NCBI RefSeq assembly: GCF_014639075.1
Contig: NZ_BMFS01000003.1
Location: forward strand, 124,001-188,000
Length of the DNA: 64,000 nt
Direction: 5' to 3'
From: Glycocaulis albus
Lineage (GTDB): Bacteria > Pseudomonadota > Alphaproteobacteria > Caulobacterales > Maricaulaceae
Shown piece after piece: positions 54,017-62,773 of this stretch; positions within the stretch are counted from its first letter, which is position 1, and each line of letters starts with the position of its first letter. Under the pieces are notes generated by a model, which saw only the letters and a program-made list of their open reading frames with translations, did no database searches and was not told the origin of the DNA. The position numbers and the translations under genes are program-made.

Positions 54017-54640
54017 ATGGATGTAGTAACCATAAAGCGGCTTTTCCGGGAGGCTCCGCTATGGATTCTGGCCAGCCATAATGCGGGCAAGATCAAGGAG
54101 ATAGCGGACCTTGTCGCGCCCTTCTCGATCACGGTCAGAGGGGCTGGCGAGATGGGTCTGGAGGAGCCGGAAGAGACTGAAAAAACTTTCTCCGGCAATG
54201 CGCTTTTGAAGGCGCGAGCCGCCGCCAGAGCCTCCGGAGCGGTCGCGCTGGCCGATGATTCCGGTCTGGAAGTGACCGCACTCGGCGGCGATCCGGGGGT
54301 TTATTCTGCCCGCTGGGCCGGACCGGAGAAGGATTTCGGTCTCGCCATGGAGGCGGTTGAGCAGAAACTCGCCGCCTCGGGGAGCGCAGACCGCTCGGCG
54401 CGCTTTGTGTGTGTACTGGCGCTGGTTCATCCCGGCGGCGCCGAGCTGGTGTTCGAAGGCGAGGTGAAGGGCGATCTGGTCTGGCCGCCACGCGGGGAGC
54501 GGGGCTTTGGCTATGATCCGGTGTTTGTTGCCAGGGGCGAAACCCGCACCTTTGCCGAGATGAATGCAGCAGAGAAAAAGGCGCTGAGCCATCGCGCCGC
54601 CGCTTTCGGCAAGCTGACAGACACGGTGTTTGGCGCGTGA
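54017..54640 (+). CDS. rdgB: XTP/dITP pyrophosphatase RdgB (HAM1 family)
   Basis: 207 residues. The ASHNAGK phosphate-binding motif, ADDSGLEVTALGGDPGVYSARWAG (in parts) and the C-terminal GERGFGYDPVF and SHRAAAF segments define the family. It removes non-canonical purine nucleotides (ITP, XTP) before incorporation. The start codon is unusually close to the operator pair of the divergent XRE cassette, so its promoter may be affected by that repressor. The hemW start overlaps its stop (GTGA). Confidence 0.96.
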   Translation: MDVVTIKRLFREAPLWILASHNAGKIKEIADLVAPFSITVRGAGEMGLEEPEETEKTFSGNALLKARAAARASGAVALADDSGLEVTALGGDPGVYSARWAGPEKDFGLAMEAVEQKLAASGSADRSARFVCVLALVHPGGAELVFEGEVKGDLVWPPRGERGFGYDPVFVARGETRTFAEMNAAEKKALSHRAAAFGKLTDTVFGA

Positions 54641-55788
54641 GCATATCTTCGCCGGCCGCACTCGGGCTTTACATTCACTGGCCCTATTGCGCGCGCATTT
54701 GCCCGTATTGCGATTTCAATGTCTACAAGGCCAGGGGCGCAGACAGCGCCCCTCTGGTTGAGGCCCTGCTGGCCGACATGGCGCGCTGGCGGGAGGTGAC
54801 GGGTCCGCGCGCCCTCACAAGCGTGCATTTTGGCGGCGGCACCCCATCGCTGATGGAGGCGCGCGATATCGCCCGCGTGCTGGAAACGGCAGAAACCTTG
54901 TGGGGGCTGGAGCCGGACGCGGAGCTGGGGCTGGAGGCCAACCCGGCCGAGCGCGCGCGTCTGGCAGATATCGTGAGCGCCGGGATCAACCGGCTCTCGG
55001 TCGGCGTGCAATCGCTCGACGATGCGGCGCTGGCGCGGCTGGGACGCGATCACGATGCCCGCGCCGGTCTCGATGCGCTGGAGATTGCCCGGTCTCTGGT
55101 GGCGCGCGTCTCGGCTGACCTCATCTATGCGCGGCACGGCCAGAGCCTGAAAGACTGGGAAGGCGAGCTTGCGGCCGTGCTGGCGCTGGGGGTTGATCAT
55201 TTATCGGCCTATCAGCTGACGATCGAGGACGGCACGGCGTTTGCCCGGCAGGTAAAGCGCGGCACGCTTGTACCGCCGCCCGAAGAGCTGGCCGCAGACA
55301 TGTTCGAGCTGACGCAAGGATTGACCGGCGCAGCCGGGCTGGAGGCTTACGAGATTTCCAACCATGCGCGCGGGGACGCACACCGCTCGCGCCACAACCG
55401 GCTCTACTGGACGGGCGGGGACTGGATCGGGATCGGGCCCGGCGCGCATGGACGAATCGCATCGCATGCCGCTGGCGGGCGCATCGCCCATGCCGCGCCC
55501 CTGCGCCCGGCCGATTACATCGCCGCCAGCGGACAGCCGCTGTGCGGCCTTGAGCGGCTATCCGCGCTGGAGGAAGCGCAGGAGCGCGTGCTGATGGGCC
55601 TGCGTATCATTGATGGGCTGGACCGGACCCGCCTGCGTAGCCTGACAGGCCATGACATTGACGCGAACGCCGCACAGGCATTGCACGATGACGGCCTGAT
55701 CGCCATGGACGCAGCGCGCGTGCGCCTCGCGCAGCAGGGCAGGCTCTATGCCGATCGCATCGCCACCATGCTGGCGCCGGACGGCTGA
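54637..55788 (+). CDS. hemW: radical SAM heme chaperone HemW
   Basis: 383 residues beginning with GTG. The cluster motif is CxxxCxxC with C18, C22 and C25 (YCARICPYC). HFGGGTPSLM, SVGVQSLDD and SRHNRLYW are HemN/HemW landmarks. It lacks the residues needed for coproporphyrinogen oxidation, so it is HemW, which inserts heme into respiratory enzymes. The four-base overlap with rdgB indicates one operon. Confidence 0.93.
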   Translation: MSISSPAALGLYIHWPYCARICPYCDFNVYKARGADSAPLVEALLADMARWREVTGPRALTSVHFGGGTPSLMEARDIARVLETAETLWGLEPDAELGLEANPAERARLADIVSAGINRLSVGVQSLDDAALARLGRDHDARAGLDALEIARSLVARVSADLIYARHGQSLKDWEGELAAVLALGVDHLSAYQLTIEDGTAFARQVKRGTLVPPPEELAADMFELTQGLTGAAGLEAYEISNHARGDAHRSRHNRLYWTGGDWIGIGPGAHGRIASHAAGGRIAHAAPLRPADYIAASGQPLCGLERLSALEEAQERVLMGLRIIDGLDRTRLRSLTGHDIDANAAQALHDDGLIAMDAARVRLAQQGRLYADRIATMLAPDG

Positions 55789-57153
55789 TCAGGATTCGCC
55801 AGGTTCGATATCCGCGCCTGCAGGGCCGAAGCGCTCGGGCGCCGGATCGAGCACCTCGAACTGTCCGTTACGGATCGTGTAAAGGGCAAGACCGCGTTCG
55901 ACCGTACCGTCACCACGCAGGCGGAACAGCCCGTCCACACCGAGGAACCCGTTCGGGTCTTCCAGTACCGTGCGGTCAATTGCGCCGGTATTGGCGGCCA
56001 TCAACGCGGCAAGGGAGGCGGCATCATAGCCAAGCCCGGCAAGCCGGGAGGGCTGCTCGCCAAACGCGCTCTGGTAAGAGGCCTCGAAGCGGGCGCGCAT
56101 CGCGGCATCCGGGCCGGCAAACCAGCCATTGGCCAGCGCCGGTTCACGCGCGCTGTCCGGATTGCGCCACAGGCCGGTGCCGACAAACTTCACCAGCAAG
56201 GGATCAATATCGGCAAACAGCATGGACGGGGCGAGCATGCGCAGATCATCGCCGCCCGCCGGCAGCATCACGACCTGAAACGCTCCGCCCTCAGCCGGCT
56301 GCCAGTTCTCGCCCGTCATCGCCAGCGCGCGGCCAACCTCCAGCCGGCCGATTCCCGCCCGCGCCAGACGCCTCGCCGCCTGGCTCATGGAATCCACGCC
56401 GCCTGAATAGACCTCCTCGGCCGTGACGGTACCGCCTGCCTCGGCTGCGGCCCGGCGATAGGCCTCACTGACAAGCTGGCCATAGGGGGTGGCCGGAGCG
56501 GCGATGGCAAACCGGCTGGCACCAAGCGATGCCGTGTAGGAGACCACCCGGCGCACTTCTTCCTCGGGCGGGAAGCTAAGCAGGTAAACGCCGCCGCCAG
56601 CGACACTGGTGTCGGTGGAGAAAGAGATGACCGGCACATTGGCGCGCCGGGCGGGCGCCGACACGGCACGGACTTCAGCAGCCAGAAGCGGGCCGATGAT
56701 CAGATCGGCCCCGTCGGCGATCACGGCCTCCGCAGCGGCTTCGGCGCCGCGGGCCGTGCCTTCGGTATCCTTGGGCAGGAGAACAATGTTTTCCACGCCG
56801 CGTTCAAACAGGGCCAGCTCCGCCCCGCGCAGCAAATGACCCGCTTCGGAGCGCAAGGCGCTGGCCGAGCCGGAAAAAGGCAGCAGGACGCCGACACGGA
56901 CCAATTCCCTGCCCTCAAGATGGGGCGGCGTGAACGCCAGCCGCTCCGGACTCATCTCGACACCCAGCACGGCCGGATCCGGGGCGGTGCCGACAACAGG
57001 CGACGCGGTGCCCTGCTGGACCGAGGGGCCCGGCGTGCCGCTTGTCGCGCCGCAAGCCGACAAGAGCAGCGCCGCACCGGCTACCCAGACCGCCATGCGC
57101 GAAAGCCGGGATATTGGCACCAGCGCAGAGCTAGGCAACACTGATTGCGTCAT
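55789..57153 (-). CDS. penicillin-binding protein activator (LpoA-like) lipoprotein
   Basis: 454 residues from the ATG at 57153. A signal peptide ends in LLLSAC with the lipidated C34. A Pro/Gly/Thr-rich linker precedes a periplasmic-binding-protein-like fold (VRVGVLLPFSGSAS, then IIGPLLAAEV and SFSTDTSVAGGG, and GYDAASLAALMAANTG). It matches the COG3107 group in Alphaproteobacteria. It probably stimulates a bifunctional PBP from the outer membrane. The rsmI gene common between this gene and yraN in other bacteria is absent. Confidence 0.85.
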   Translation of the reverse strand: MTQSVLPSSALVPISRLSRMAVWVAGAALLLSACGATSGTPGPSVQQGTASPVVGTAPDPAVLGVEMSPERLAFTPPHLEGRELVRVGVLLPFSGSASALRSEAGHLLRGAELALFERGVENIVLLPKDTEGTARGAEAAAEAVIADGADLIIGPLLAAEVRAVSAPARRANVPVISFSTDTSVAGGGVYLLSFPPEEEVRRVVSYTASLGASRFAIAAPATPYGQLVSEAYRRAAAEAGGTVTAEEVYSGGVDSMSQAARRLARAGIGRLEVGRALAMTGENWQPAEGGAFQVVMLPAGGDDLRMLAPSMLFADIDPLLVKFVGTGLWRNPDSAREPALANGWFAGPDAAMRARFEASYQSAFGEQPSRLAGLGYDAASLAALMAANTGAIDRTVLEDPNGFLGVDGLFRLRGDGTVERGLALYTIRNGQFEVLDPAPERFGPAGADIEPGES

Positions 57154-57273
57154 GGATCGTGTCCTTATCACTGCCGCGGCGGGCACTGCGCCGGGATGCG
57201 TTTCGCGCCAAAGCTACCGGTGTGACCGGTCAGGGGCAACTGCGGACCTGACTATTCCGGCGGCCTGGAGGGA

Positions 57274-57666
57274 GTGTTGAAGACACGCGCGCGCCAGAAA
57301 GCAGAGCAGCGTGGCCGCCGCGGCGAGTGGCTGGCCGTGGCGGCGCTGGTGCTGAGAGGTTGGCGCATTGTGGGGCGGCGCGTGAAGACGCCGCTCGGCG
57401 AGATCGACATCATCGCGCGCAGGGGCCGGGTGCTGGCTTTTATCGAGGTGAAGTGGCGGTCCAGTGAAGCAGGCGCCCGCGAGGCCTTTCATCCGCGCCA
57501 GCAGGCCCGGCTGATGCGGGCCGCGGCACTCTGGCGGGCGCGGCGCACCTCACTGGACCGGCTGGCCACACGGTTTGACCTTATCTGTGTATCGCCGGGC
57601 CGCTGGCCGCTGCACCTTTGCGGTGTGCTGAGCGCCGACTCAGGCCGGGAAAACGATCTGATTTAG
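57274..57666 (+). CDS. UPF0102 protein YraN, nuclease fold
   Basis: 130 residues from a GTG preceded by GGAGGGA. The PD-(D/E)XK core GEIDIIA...AFIEVK places E43/D45 and E58-K60 in the active-site positions. The chain ends WPLHLCGVLSA and a short polar tail. Family members are presumed nucleases of unknown target. It runs toward comM and is divergent from the LpoA-like gene by 120 bases, where rsmI would usually stand. Confidence 0.88.
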   Translation: MLKTRARQKAEQRGRRGEWLAVAALVLRGWRIVGRRVKTPLGEIDIIARRGRVLAFIEVKWRSSEAGAREAFHPRQQARLMRAAALWRARRTSLDRLATRFDLICVSPGRWPLHLCGVLSADSGRENDLI

Positions 57667-57714
57667 AAGGGTTTGGCAAAAAGTTAATGTGACGCCTTGA
57701 CGTTTGGGGCAAGT

Positions 57715-57743
57715 TTGTTCTTTTCTTGTTCTGGATTTATACC
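57715..57743 (+). promoter_or_regulatory. comM promoter with LexA box
   Basis: TTGTTC (57715-57720), 17 bases, TATACC (57738-57743) forms a promoter about 87 bases before the comM ATG. GTTC-TTTTCTT-GTTC (57717-57731) matches the alphaproteobacterial LexA box and overlaps the -35 and spacer, consistent with SOS repression. Confidence 0.65.
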
Positions 57744-57829
57744 GGTCTGTTCAGGCTGTCTGTGGATAAATCGTGAAGGCCACCTACCAAATCTGAATTT
57801 GTTCAGTGAATATGTTTTCGGAGGCAATA

Positions 57830-59395
57830 ATGAGCGCTTATACCCATTCTGCCTCGTTTGAAGGCGCTGATGCCCGGCTGGTTGATGTACAGGTACAGAT
57901 TGCAGGCGGCACGCCGGCCTTCAGCGTGGTCGGGCTCGCCGACAAGGCTGTTGCAGAAAGCCGGGAGCGGGTGCGTGCGGCTTTTGCTGCCATCGGCCTG
58001 TCCCTGCCCGGCCAGCGCCTCATCGTCAATCTGGCACCGGCTGACCGGCCGAAGGAAGGCGCGCATTTCGACCTGCCCATCGCCATTGGCATTCTGATCG
58101 CCATGGGTGTGCTGCCGCCGGAAGCAGGATCGGAATATCTGGCGATGGGGGAGCTTGGCCTGGACGGTTCCATCTCGCCGGCGCCGGGCGCCCTGCCAGC
58201 GGCCATGCTCGCCGTGGAGCAGGAAACCGGCTTCATCTGCGCGCATGATAGCGGGCCGGAGGCGGCCTGGGCGGGCGGTGAGCTTGCTATTCTGGCCCCG
58301 GCATCGCTCATCCAGCTGATCAATCATTTCAAGGGCGGACAGGCGCTGGCGCGGCCCCAGCCCGGGGATCTCGTCGAGGGGCCGGGTTTCCGCGACATGC
58401 GTGATGTGCGCGGCCAGGAAACGGCCAAGCGCGCACTGGAGATCGCCATGGCCGGCGGCCACAATATCCTTTTCATCGGCCCGCCAGGTTCGGGCAAGTC
58501 CATGCTGGCCGAACGCGCGCCGGGCCTCCTGCCCCCGCTATCGGCAAAGGAATTGCTGGAAATCTCCACCGTGCAGTCGGTGGCCGGACTGCTGGAACGT
58601 GGCGAGCTTAGCCGGACGCGGCCCTTCCGCGCCCCGCATCACTCCGCCTCCATGGCGGCGATGGTGGGCGGGGGCACGCGGGTGCGGCCCGGCGAGGCCT
58701 CGCTGGCGCATAATGGCGTATTGTTTCTCGACGAGCTGCCAGAGTTTCACCCCCAGGTGCTCGATTCCCTTCGCCAGCCGCTGGAGACCGGCGAGATTGC
58801 TGTGGCCCGCGCCAATGCGCGCATCACCTTTCCGGCACGCTTCCAGCTGATTGCCGCGATGAATCCCTGCCGCTGCGGCTGGGCGGGCGCGGACGGGCGG
58901 GCGTGCGCACGCGGCAAGAATTGCGCAGAGAGCTATCAGGCACGCATTTCCGGCCCGATGATGGACCGCATCGACCTGCAGATCGAGGTGCCGCCGGTCA
59001 CGCCTTCAGACCTTGCCCTGCCCCCCGCACATGAAGGCACAGCGCAGATCGCCGCGCGGGTGGCGCAGGCGCGCGGCGTGCAGGAAGAACGCGGAGGGCT
59101 CAATGCCCGGCTCTCGGGCGAGGCGCTGGACCGGATTGCCGAGCCGGACGCCGCAGGGCGCGAGCTGCTTTCGCGGGCAGCAGAAGCCATGGGGCTGACC
59201 GCGCGCAGCTATCACCGGGTGCTGCGCACGGCCCGCACGATCGCCGATCTTGACGGGGCGGACGGGGTGCGCCGCATCCATATTGCCGAGGCCCTGAGCG
59301 CACGGCGTAATACGCGCCCGTCCAGCCCGGCGCCCGGGTGGAAGGCGGGCGATGGTGAGACAGAAAAACTGCTCCGGCACTCGACGCTTCGTTAA
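57830..59395 (+). CDS. comM: YifB/ComM family Mg-chelatase-like AAA+ ATPase
   Basis: 521 residues from the ATG at 57830, which follows GGAGG; an earlier frame start adds eight unrelated residues. An N-terminal Lon-like domain (about 1-175) precedes the AAA+ domain with Walker A GPPGSGKS at 217-224, a Walker B LFLDELPEF and AAMNPCRCG with the cysteine-rich insert CARGKNCAES. ComM acts as a hexameric branch-migration helicase in DNA uptake and recombination. The LexA box in its promoter suggests DNA-damage induction. Confidence 0.95.
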   Translation: MSAYTHSASFEGADARLVDVQVQIAGGTPAFSVVGLADKAVAESRERVRAAFAAIGLSLPGQRLIVNLAPADRPKEGAHFDLPIAIGILIAMGVLPPEAGSEYLAMGELGLDGSISPAPGALPAAMLAVEQETGFICAHDSGPEAAWAGGELAILAPASLIQLINHFKGGQALARPQPGDLVEGPGFRDMRDVRGQETAKRALEIAMAGGHNILFIGPPGSGKSMLAERAPGLLPPLSAKELLEISTVQSVAGLLERGELSRTRPFRAPHHSASMAAMVGGGTRVRPGEASLAHNGVLFLDELPEFHPQVLDSLRQPLETGEIAVARANARITFPARFQLIAAMNPCRCGWAGADGRACARGKNCAESYQARISGPMMDRIDLQIEVPPVTPSDLALPPAHEGTAQIAARVAQARGVQEERGGLNARLSGEALDRIAEPDAAGRELLSRAAEAMGLTARSYHRVLRTARTIADLDGADGVRRIHIAEALSARRNTRPSSPAPGWKAGDGETEKLLRHSTLR

Positions 59396-59419
59396 CCTGA
59401 AACGCATTAGCGTCACAGG

Positions 59420-61318
59420 ATGACCCAAGCGCTGCCTTCTACTTCTGACGCCCCGCTGCCGGACAATCCGGGTGCCGATGACGCCACCGCGCCGGACAGA
59501 CCCGGTGTGGCAGCCTTGCGCGGCATATTCGACGCGATGGGCGAGCTGGTGATCGTGCGCGACCGGGACGGGCGGCTGAGCGATGTGAACGGTGCTTTCC
59601 TGCGGGCATTCGGCGGCACGCGGGAGGACTGGACCGGGCGATGGTTCGCTGTGGCCCCGGCCTTCGGGGAGAGCGCTTCGCACCGCCGTTATGATGTCGC
59701 CATGCGCACGCGTACAGGTCCGGTGTGGATTGAATGGTCCGAAACGCTCACTGCCGACGGATCCATCATTGCAGTTGGCCGCGACGTGACCGAGCAGCGC
59801 AGCCTCGTTCAGCGCGAAAGCGAGGCCGCGCGGGGCAAGGGCGTGTTCTTTGCCGCTGTGACGCATGAGCTGCGTACGCCCCTGTCCGGTGCGCTGGGCA
59901 CGGCACGGCTTCTGGAAGACACCGGGCTGAAGCCGGACCAGGCCGCCTATGTCTCCGCCCTGAAGGCAAGCGCCAGCCATGCCCTGAAGCTGATAGACGA
60001 CATTCTTGACCTCTCCCGGCTGGAGGCGGGCAAGCTCGATCTGCGCCCGGAGCCGGTCGATCCGTCAAGGCTGGTGGAAGAGGTCTGCGAGCTATTGTCT
60101 GAAAAGGCCGCCGAGAAGGGGCTGGCGCTGGCGCACGCGCAAGGGCCGGGCGTGCCGGCACAGATCCGCGCCGATCCGGCCCGCCTGAAACAGATTCTCT
60201 ATAATCTGGCCGGCAATGCGGTGAAATTCACGCGCGAAGGCGGGGTGCTGGTCACACTCGAAGCGGAGGACCAGAATCTGCGCCTTTCGGTGCGCGATAC
60301 CGGCCCCGGCATCAACCCGGCCGACCAGGCGCGGCTGTTTGAACAGTTCGAGCGCGGTGCGGCCGAACGCGACAATAGCGCGCCCGGCGCGGGGCTGGGC
60401 CTTGCCATGGTCAAACGGCTGGCCGAGGCCATGGATGGCGAGGTCGGGGTCCGTTCCCAGCCCGGCGAAGGCGCGCTTTTCTGGTTCACCTTCAAGCCTG
60501 AAACCTTGCAGCGCGCACCGGTTCACCGTCCGCTGGCCGGCCGGCGCATTCTCATTGCCACGCCCTGCGCAATTGAGTCGGACGCGCTGCTCCTGCACGC
60601 GGAAACGCTCGGGGCATGGGCGGAAACCTGCAACAATCAGGGTCAGCTGGTGGCGCGCGCGCAGGCTGTGCGCCCCGACATCATCATTCTTGACGATGGC
60701 TGGACCGAAGATGCGTCCGCCCTTGCGGCCAGCGGCTGCGCAGGGCGCATTCTCGCGCTGGCCCGTCCGCGCACCAAGGGCCGCTATGCGGGCAAGAACC
60801 GTCCCGAAGGCATTGATGGCTGGCTGGTGGCGCCCGTGCGCGCGGGCTCCCTTGCGCGGTTTGCGCTGGGCAAGAGTTCGGGCGACGAAAAGCGTGAGAC
60901 CAGCCTCGCCGGGCCCGTGCTCGCGGGCTATCGCATCCTGCTGGCGGAAGATGATCCGGTGAATGCGCTCATTGCGCGGACGCTGCTTTCGCGGCTGGGG
61001 GCCAGCGTCGTCATTGCCACTACCGGACGTGAGGCCGTGCTGGAGGCGTCACAAGGCGGATTTGATGCCGCGCTGCTGGACCTTCGCATGCCCGAGCTCG
61101 ACGGGCGGGACGCCGCTGCGCAAATCCGCGCCCTGCCCGGCGAGCCGGGCGCTGTGCCGCTGGTCGCGCTGACCGCGAACGCGACGGAGGCCGACCGCGA
61201 TGCGTGTCTCGCTGCCGGAATGGACGCCTTCCTCGCAAAGCCGGTGGACCCCGATGATCTGGCAAGCGTCCTCTCCGGCTTGTGCGGCGGGCAAAACCGG
61301 GCAAGGCTGAGCGCGTGA
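59420..61318 (+). CDS. soluble hybrid histidine kinase with pseudo-receiver (ShkA-like)
   Basis: 632 residues without a membrane segment. In order: a PAS domain (about 30-125), a dimerisation helix with phosphoacceptor H149 (THELRTPLSG), an HATPase domain (NLAGNAVKF, DTGPGI, GAGLGLAMVKRL), a degenerate receiver (about 375-500) and a C-terminal receiver with phosphoacceptor D554 (LLDLRMPELDG). The first receiver lacks the acidic pair and ends WLVAPVRAGSL, like the c-di-GMP-binding pseudo-receiver of Caulobacter ShkA, in which a Tyr and Arg of a YLVxPVR-type segment contact the ligand; here the Tyr is Trp. Orthology to ShkA is inferred from architecture and gene neighbourhood. Confidence 0.85.
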   Translation: MTQALPSTSDAPLPDNPGADDATAPDRPGVAALRGIFDAMGELVIVRDRDGRLSDVNGAFLRAFGGTREDWTGRWFAVAPAFGESASHRRYDVAMRTRTGPVWIEWSETLTADGSIIAVGRDVTEQRSLVQRESEAARGKGVFFAAVTHELRTPLSGALGTARLLEDTGLKPDQAAYVSALKASASHALKLIDDILDLSRLEAGKLDLRPEPVDPSRLVEEVCELLSEKAAEKGLALAHAQGPGVPAQIRADPARLKQILYNLAGNAVKFTREGGVLVTLEAEDQNLRLSVRDTGPGINPADQARLFEQFERGAAERDNSAPGAGLGLAMVKRLAEAMDGEVGVRSQPGEGALFWFTFKPETLQRAPVHRPLAGRRILIATPCAIESDALLLHAETLGAWAETCNNQGQLVARAQAVRPDIIILDDGWTEDASALAASGCAGRILALARPRTKGRYAGKNRPEGIDGWLVAPVRAGSLARFALGKSSGDEKRETSLAGPVLAGYRILLAEDDPVNALIARTLLSRLGASVVIATTGREAVLEASQGGFDAALLDLRMPELDGRDAAAQIRALPGEPGAVPLVALTANATEADRDACLAAGMDAFLAKPVDPDDLASVLSGLCGGQNRARLSA

Positions 61319-61345
61319 GCCCACGCCTGCCGGAGCATTGCATCC

Positions 61346-62773
61346 ATGACTGATACCAGCGCCGCCGGTTCGGGACGCCGCAGTCTTCTGGACTCGGTGA
61401 TGGCGCTGGGCTGGCGGCGGTCGGCCGTCATGCTGCTGCTGGGCTTCGCCGCCGGGCTGCCCATTCTGCTGGTCTTTTCCACCCTGTCGGCCTGGCTGCG
61501 GCTGGAGGGCGTTTCGCGCACCGAGATCGGCTTTTTTGCCTGGGCAGGCATGGCCTACACATTCAAATTCATGTGGTCGCCACTGGTGGACAGGCTGCCC
61601 TTACCACTTCTTGACAGGCTGCTGGGGCGGCGGCGCTCGTGGATATTGCTGGCCCAGATTATTGTCATCGGCGCGATATTGCTCGCCTCCTCAGCCACCC
61701 CCTCGACCGGGCTTTTCGTCATTGCGCTCGCCACCGTGATGATCGCATTCGGCTCTGCCACCCAGGACATTGCACTGGACGCCTGGCGGATCGATGTCGC
61801 CGAGGACGAATATCAGGCGCTGCTGGTAGCGATTTACCAGTGGGGCTATCGCTTCGGCATGATCGCCGCAGGCGCGGGCGCGCTGGTGATGGCCGATTTT
61901 GGCGGGTTTTCCTTTGCCTATACGGTGCTCGCCGGCCTCATGCTGATCGGCGTGGCAGGCGTGTTTCTCGCGCCGGAGCCAAAACGCCCGGACGCGCTGG
62001 GTGGCGGCAGCGAAGCCATTGAGGGCGCGGTGAAGGGCAACCCAGTGGGGGAGGCGGCTGCCTGGCTCTACTCGGCCGTGGTCGCGCCATTTGTTGATTT
62101 CATCGTGCGCTATCGCTGGATCGCGCTGCTTATCCTCACCCTGATCGGTGCCTACCGGCTCAATGATTTCGTACTCGGCTTCATGGCCTATCCCTTCTAT
62201 GTGGATATGGGCTATACGCTGTCCGAAATCGGCGCTGTTTCAAAGGTTTACGGCGTATTTGCCATGCTGGGCGGCGCCATGCTCGCCGGCATTGCCGCCA
62301 CGCGCTGGGGTGTCTATCCGGTGCTGATGGTGGGCGCGATCATCAGCGCGGTATCCGCGCTGGCCTTCACCTGGCTGGCGCTTGTCCAGCCGACCGGCGA
62401 GATCACGCTGGTCAATGGGGTGGCCATGACGCCCTGGCCGCAGGAAAAAGACCCGTCCATTCTATTTCTGACGCTGGCCATCACGGCAGAGAACGTGGCC
62501 GGCGGCTGGGCTGGCACAGCCCTCATCGCCTATATGTCGAGCCTGACCAACCGGGCCTTCTCGGCGACGCAATACGCGCTCTTCAGTTCTTTCTACGCGC
62601 TGCCGGGCAAGCTCTTTGGCGGGTTTTCCGGCATCATGGTGGACTCTCTTGGCTATGCCAATTTCTTCACCACCACCGCCCTCATCGGCGCGCCAGCGGT
62701 ATTGCTGGTGTGGATCGTAATGCGCTGGCGGGCCGCGCGCGAGGTCGCCGCCCACAAGCCCCAGATCAGCTAG
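61346..62773 (+). CDS. AmpG-like MFS permease
   Basis: 475 residues with about twelve to fourteen transmembrane helices. The N-terminal FAAGLPILLVFSTLSAWLR and the WSPLVDRLPLP segment are typical of the AmpG/PAT-family permeases that import muropeptides for recycling. QDIALDAWRIDV and AFSATQYALFSSFYALPGK are further matches. It overlaps the convergent malic enzyme gene by eight bases. It follows the hybrid kinase by 27 bases on the same strand. Confidence 0.85.
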   Translation: MTDTSAAGSGRRSLLDSVMALGWRRSAVMLLLGFAAGLPILLVFSTLSAWLRLEGVSRTEIGFFAWAGMAYTFKFMWSPLVDRLPLPLLDRLLGRRRSWILLAQIIVIGAILLASSATPSTGLFVIALATVMIAFGSATQDIALDAWRIDVAEDEYQALLVAIYQWGYRFGMIAAGAGALVMADFGGFSFAYTVLAGLMLIGVAGVFLAPEPKRPDALGGGSEAIEGAVKGNPVGEAAAWLYSAVVAPFVDFIVRYRWIALLILTLIGAYRLNDFVLGFMAYPFYVDMGYTLSEIGAVSKVYGVFAMLGGAMLAGIAATRWGVYPVLMVGAIISAVSALAFTWLALVQPTGEITLVNGVAMTPWPQEKDPSILFLTLAITAENVAGGWAGTALIAYMSSLTNRAFSATQYALFSSFYALPGKLFGGFSGIMVDSLGYANFFTTTALIGAPAVLLVWIVMRWRAAREVAAHKPQIS

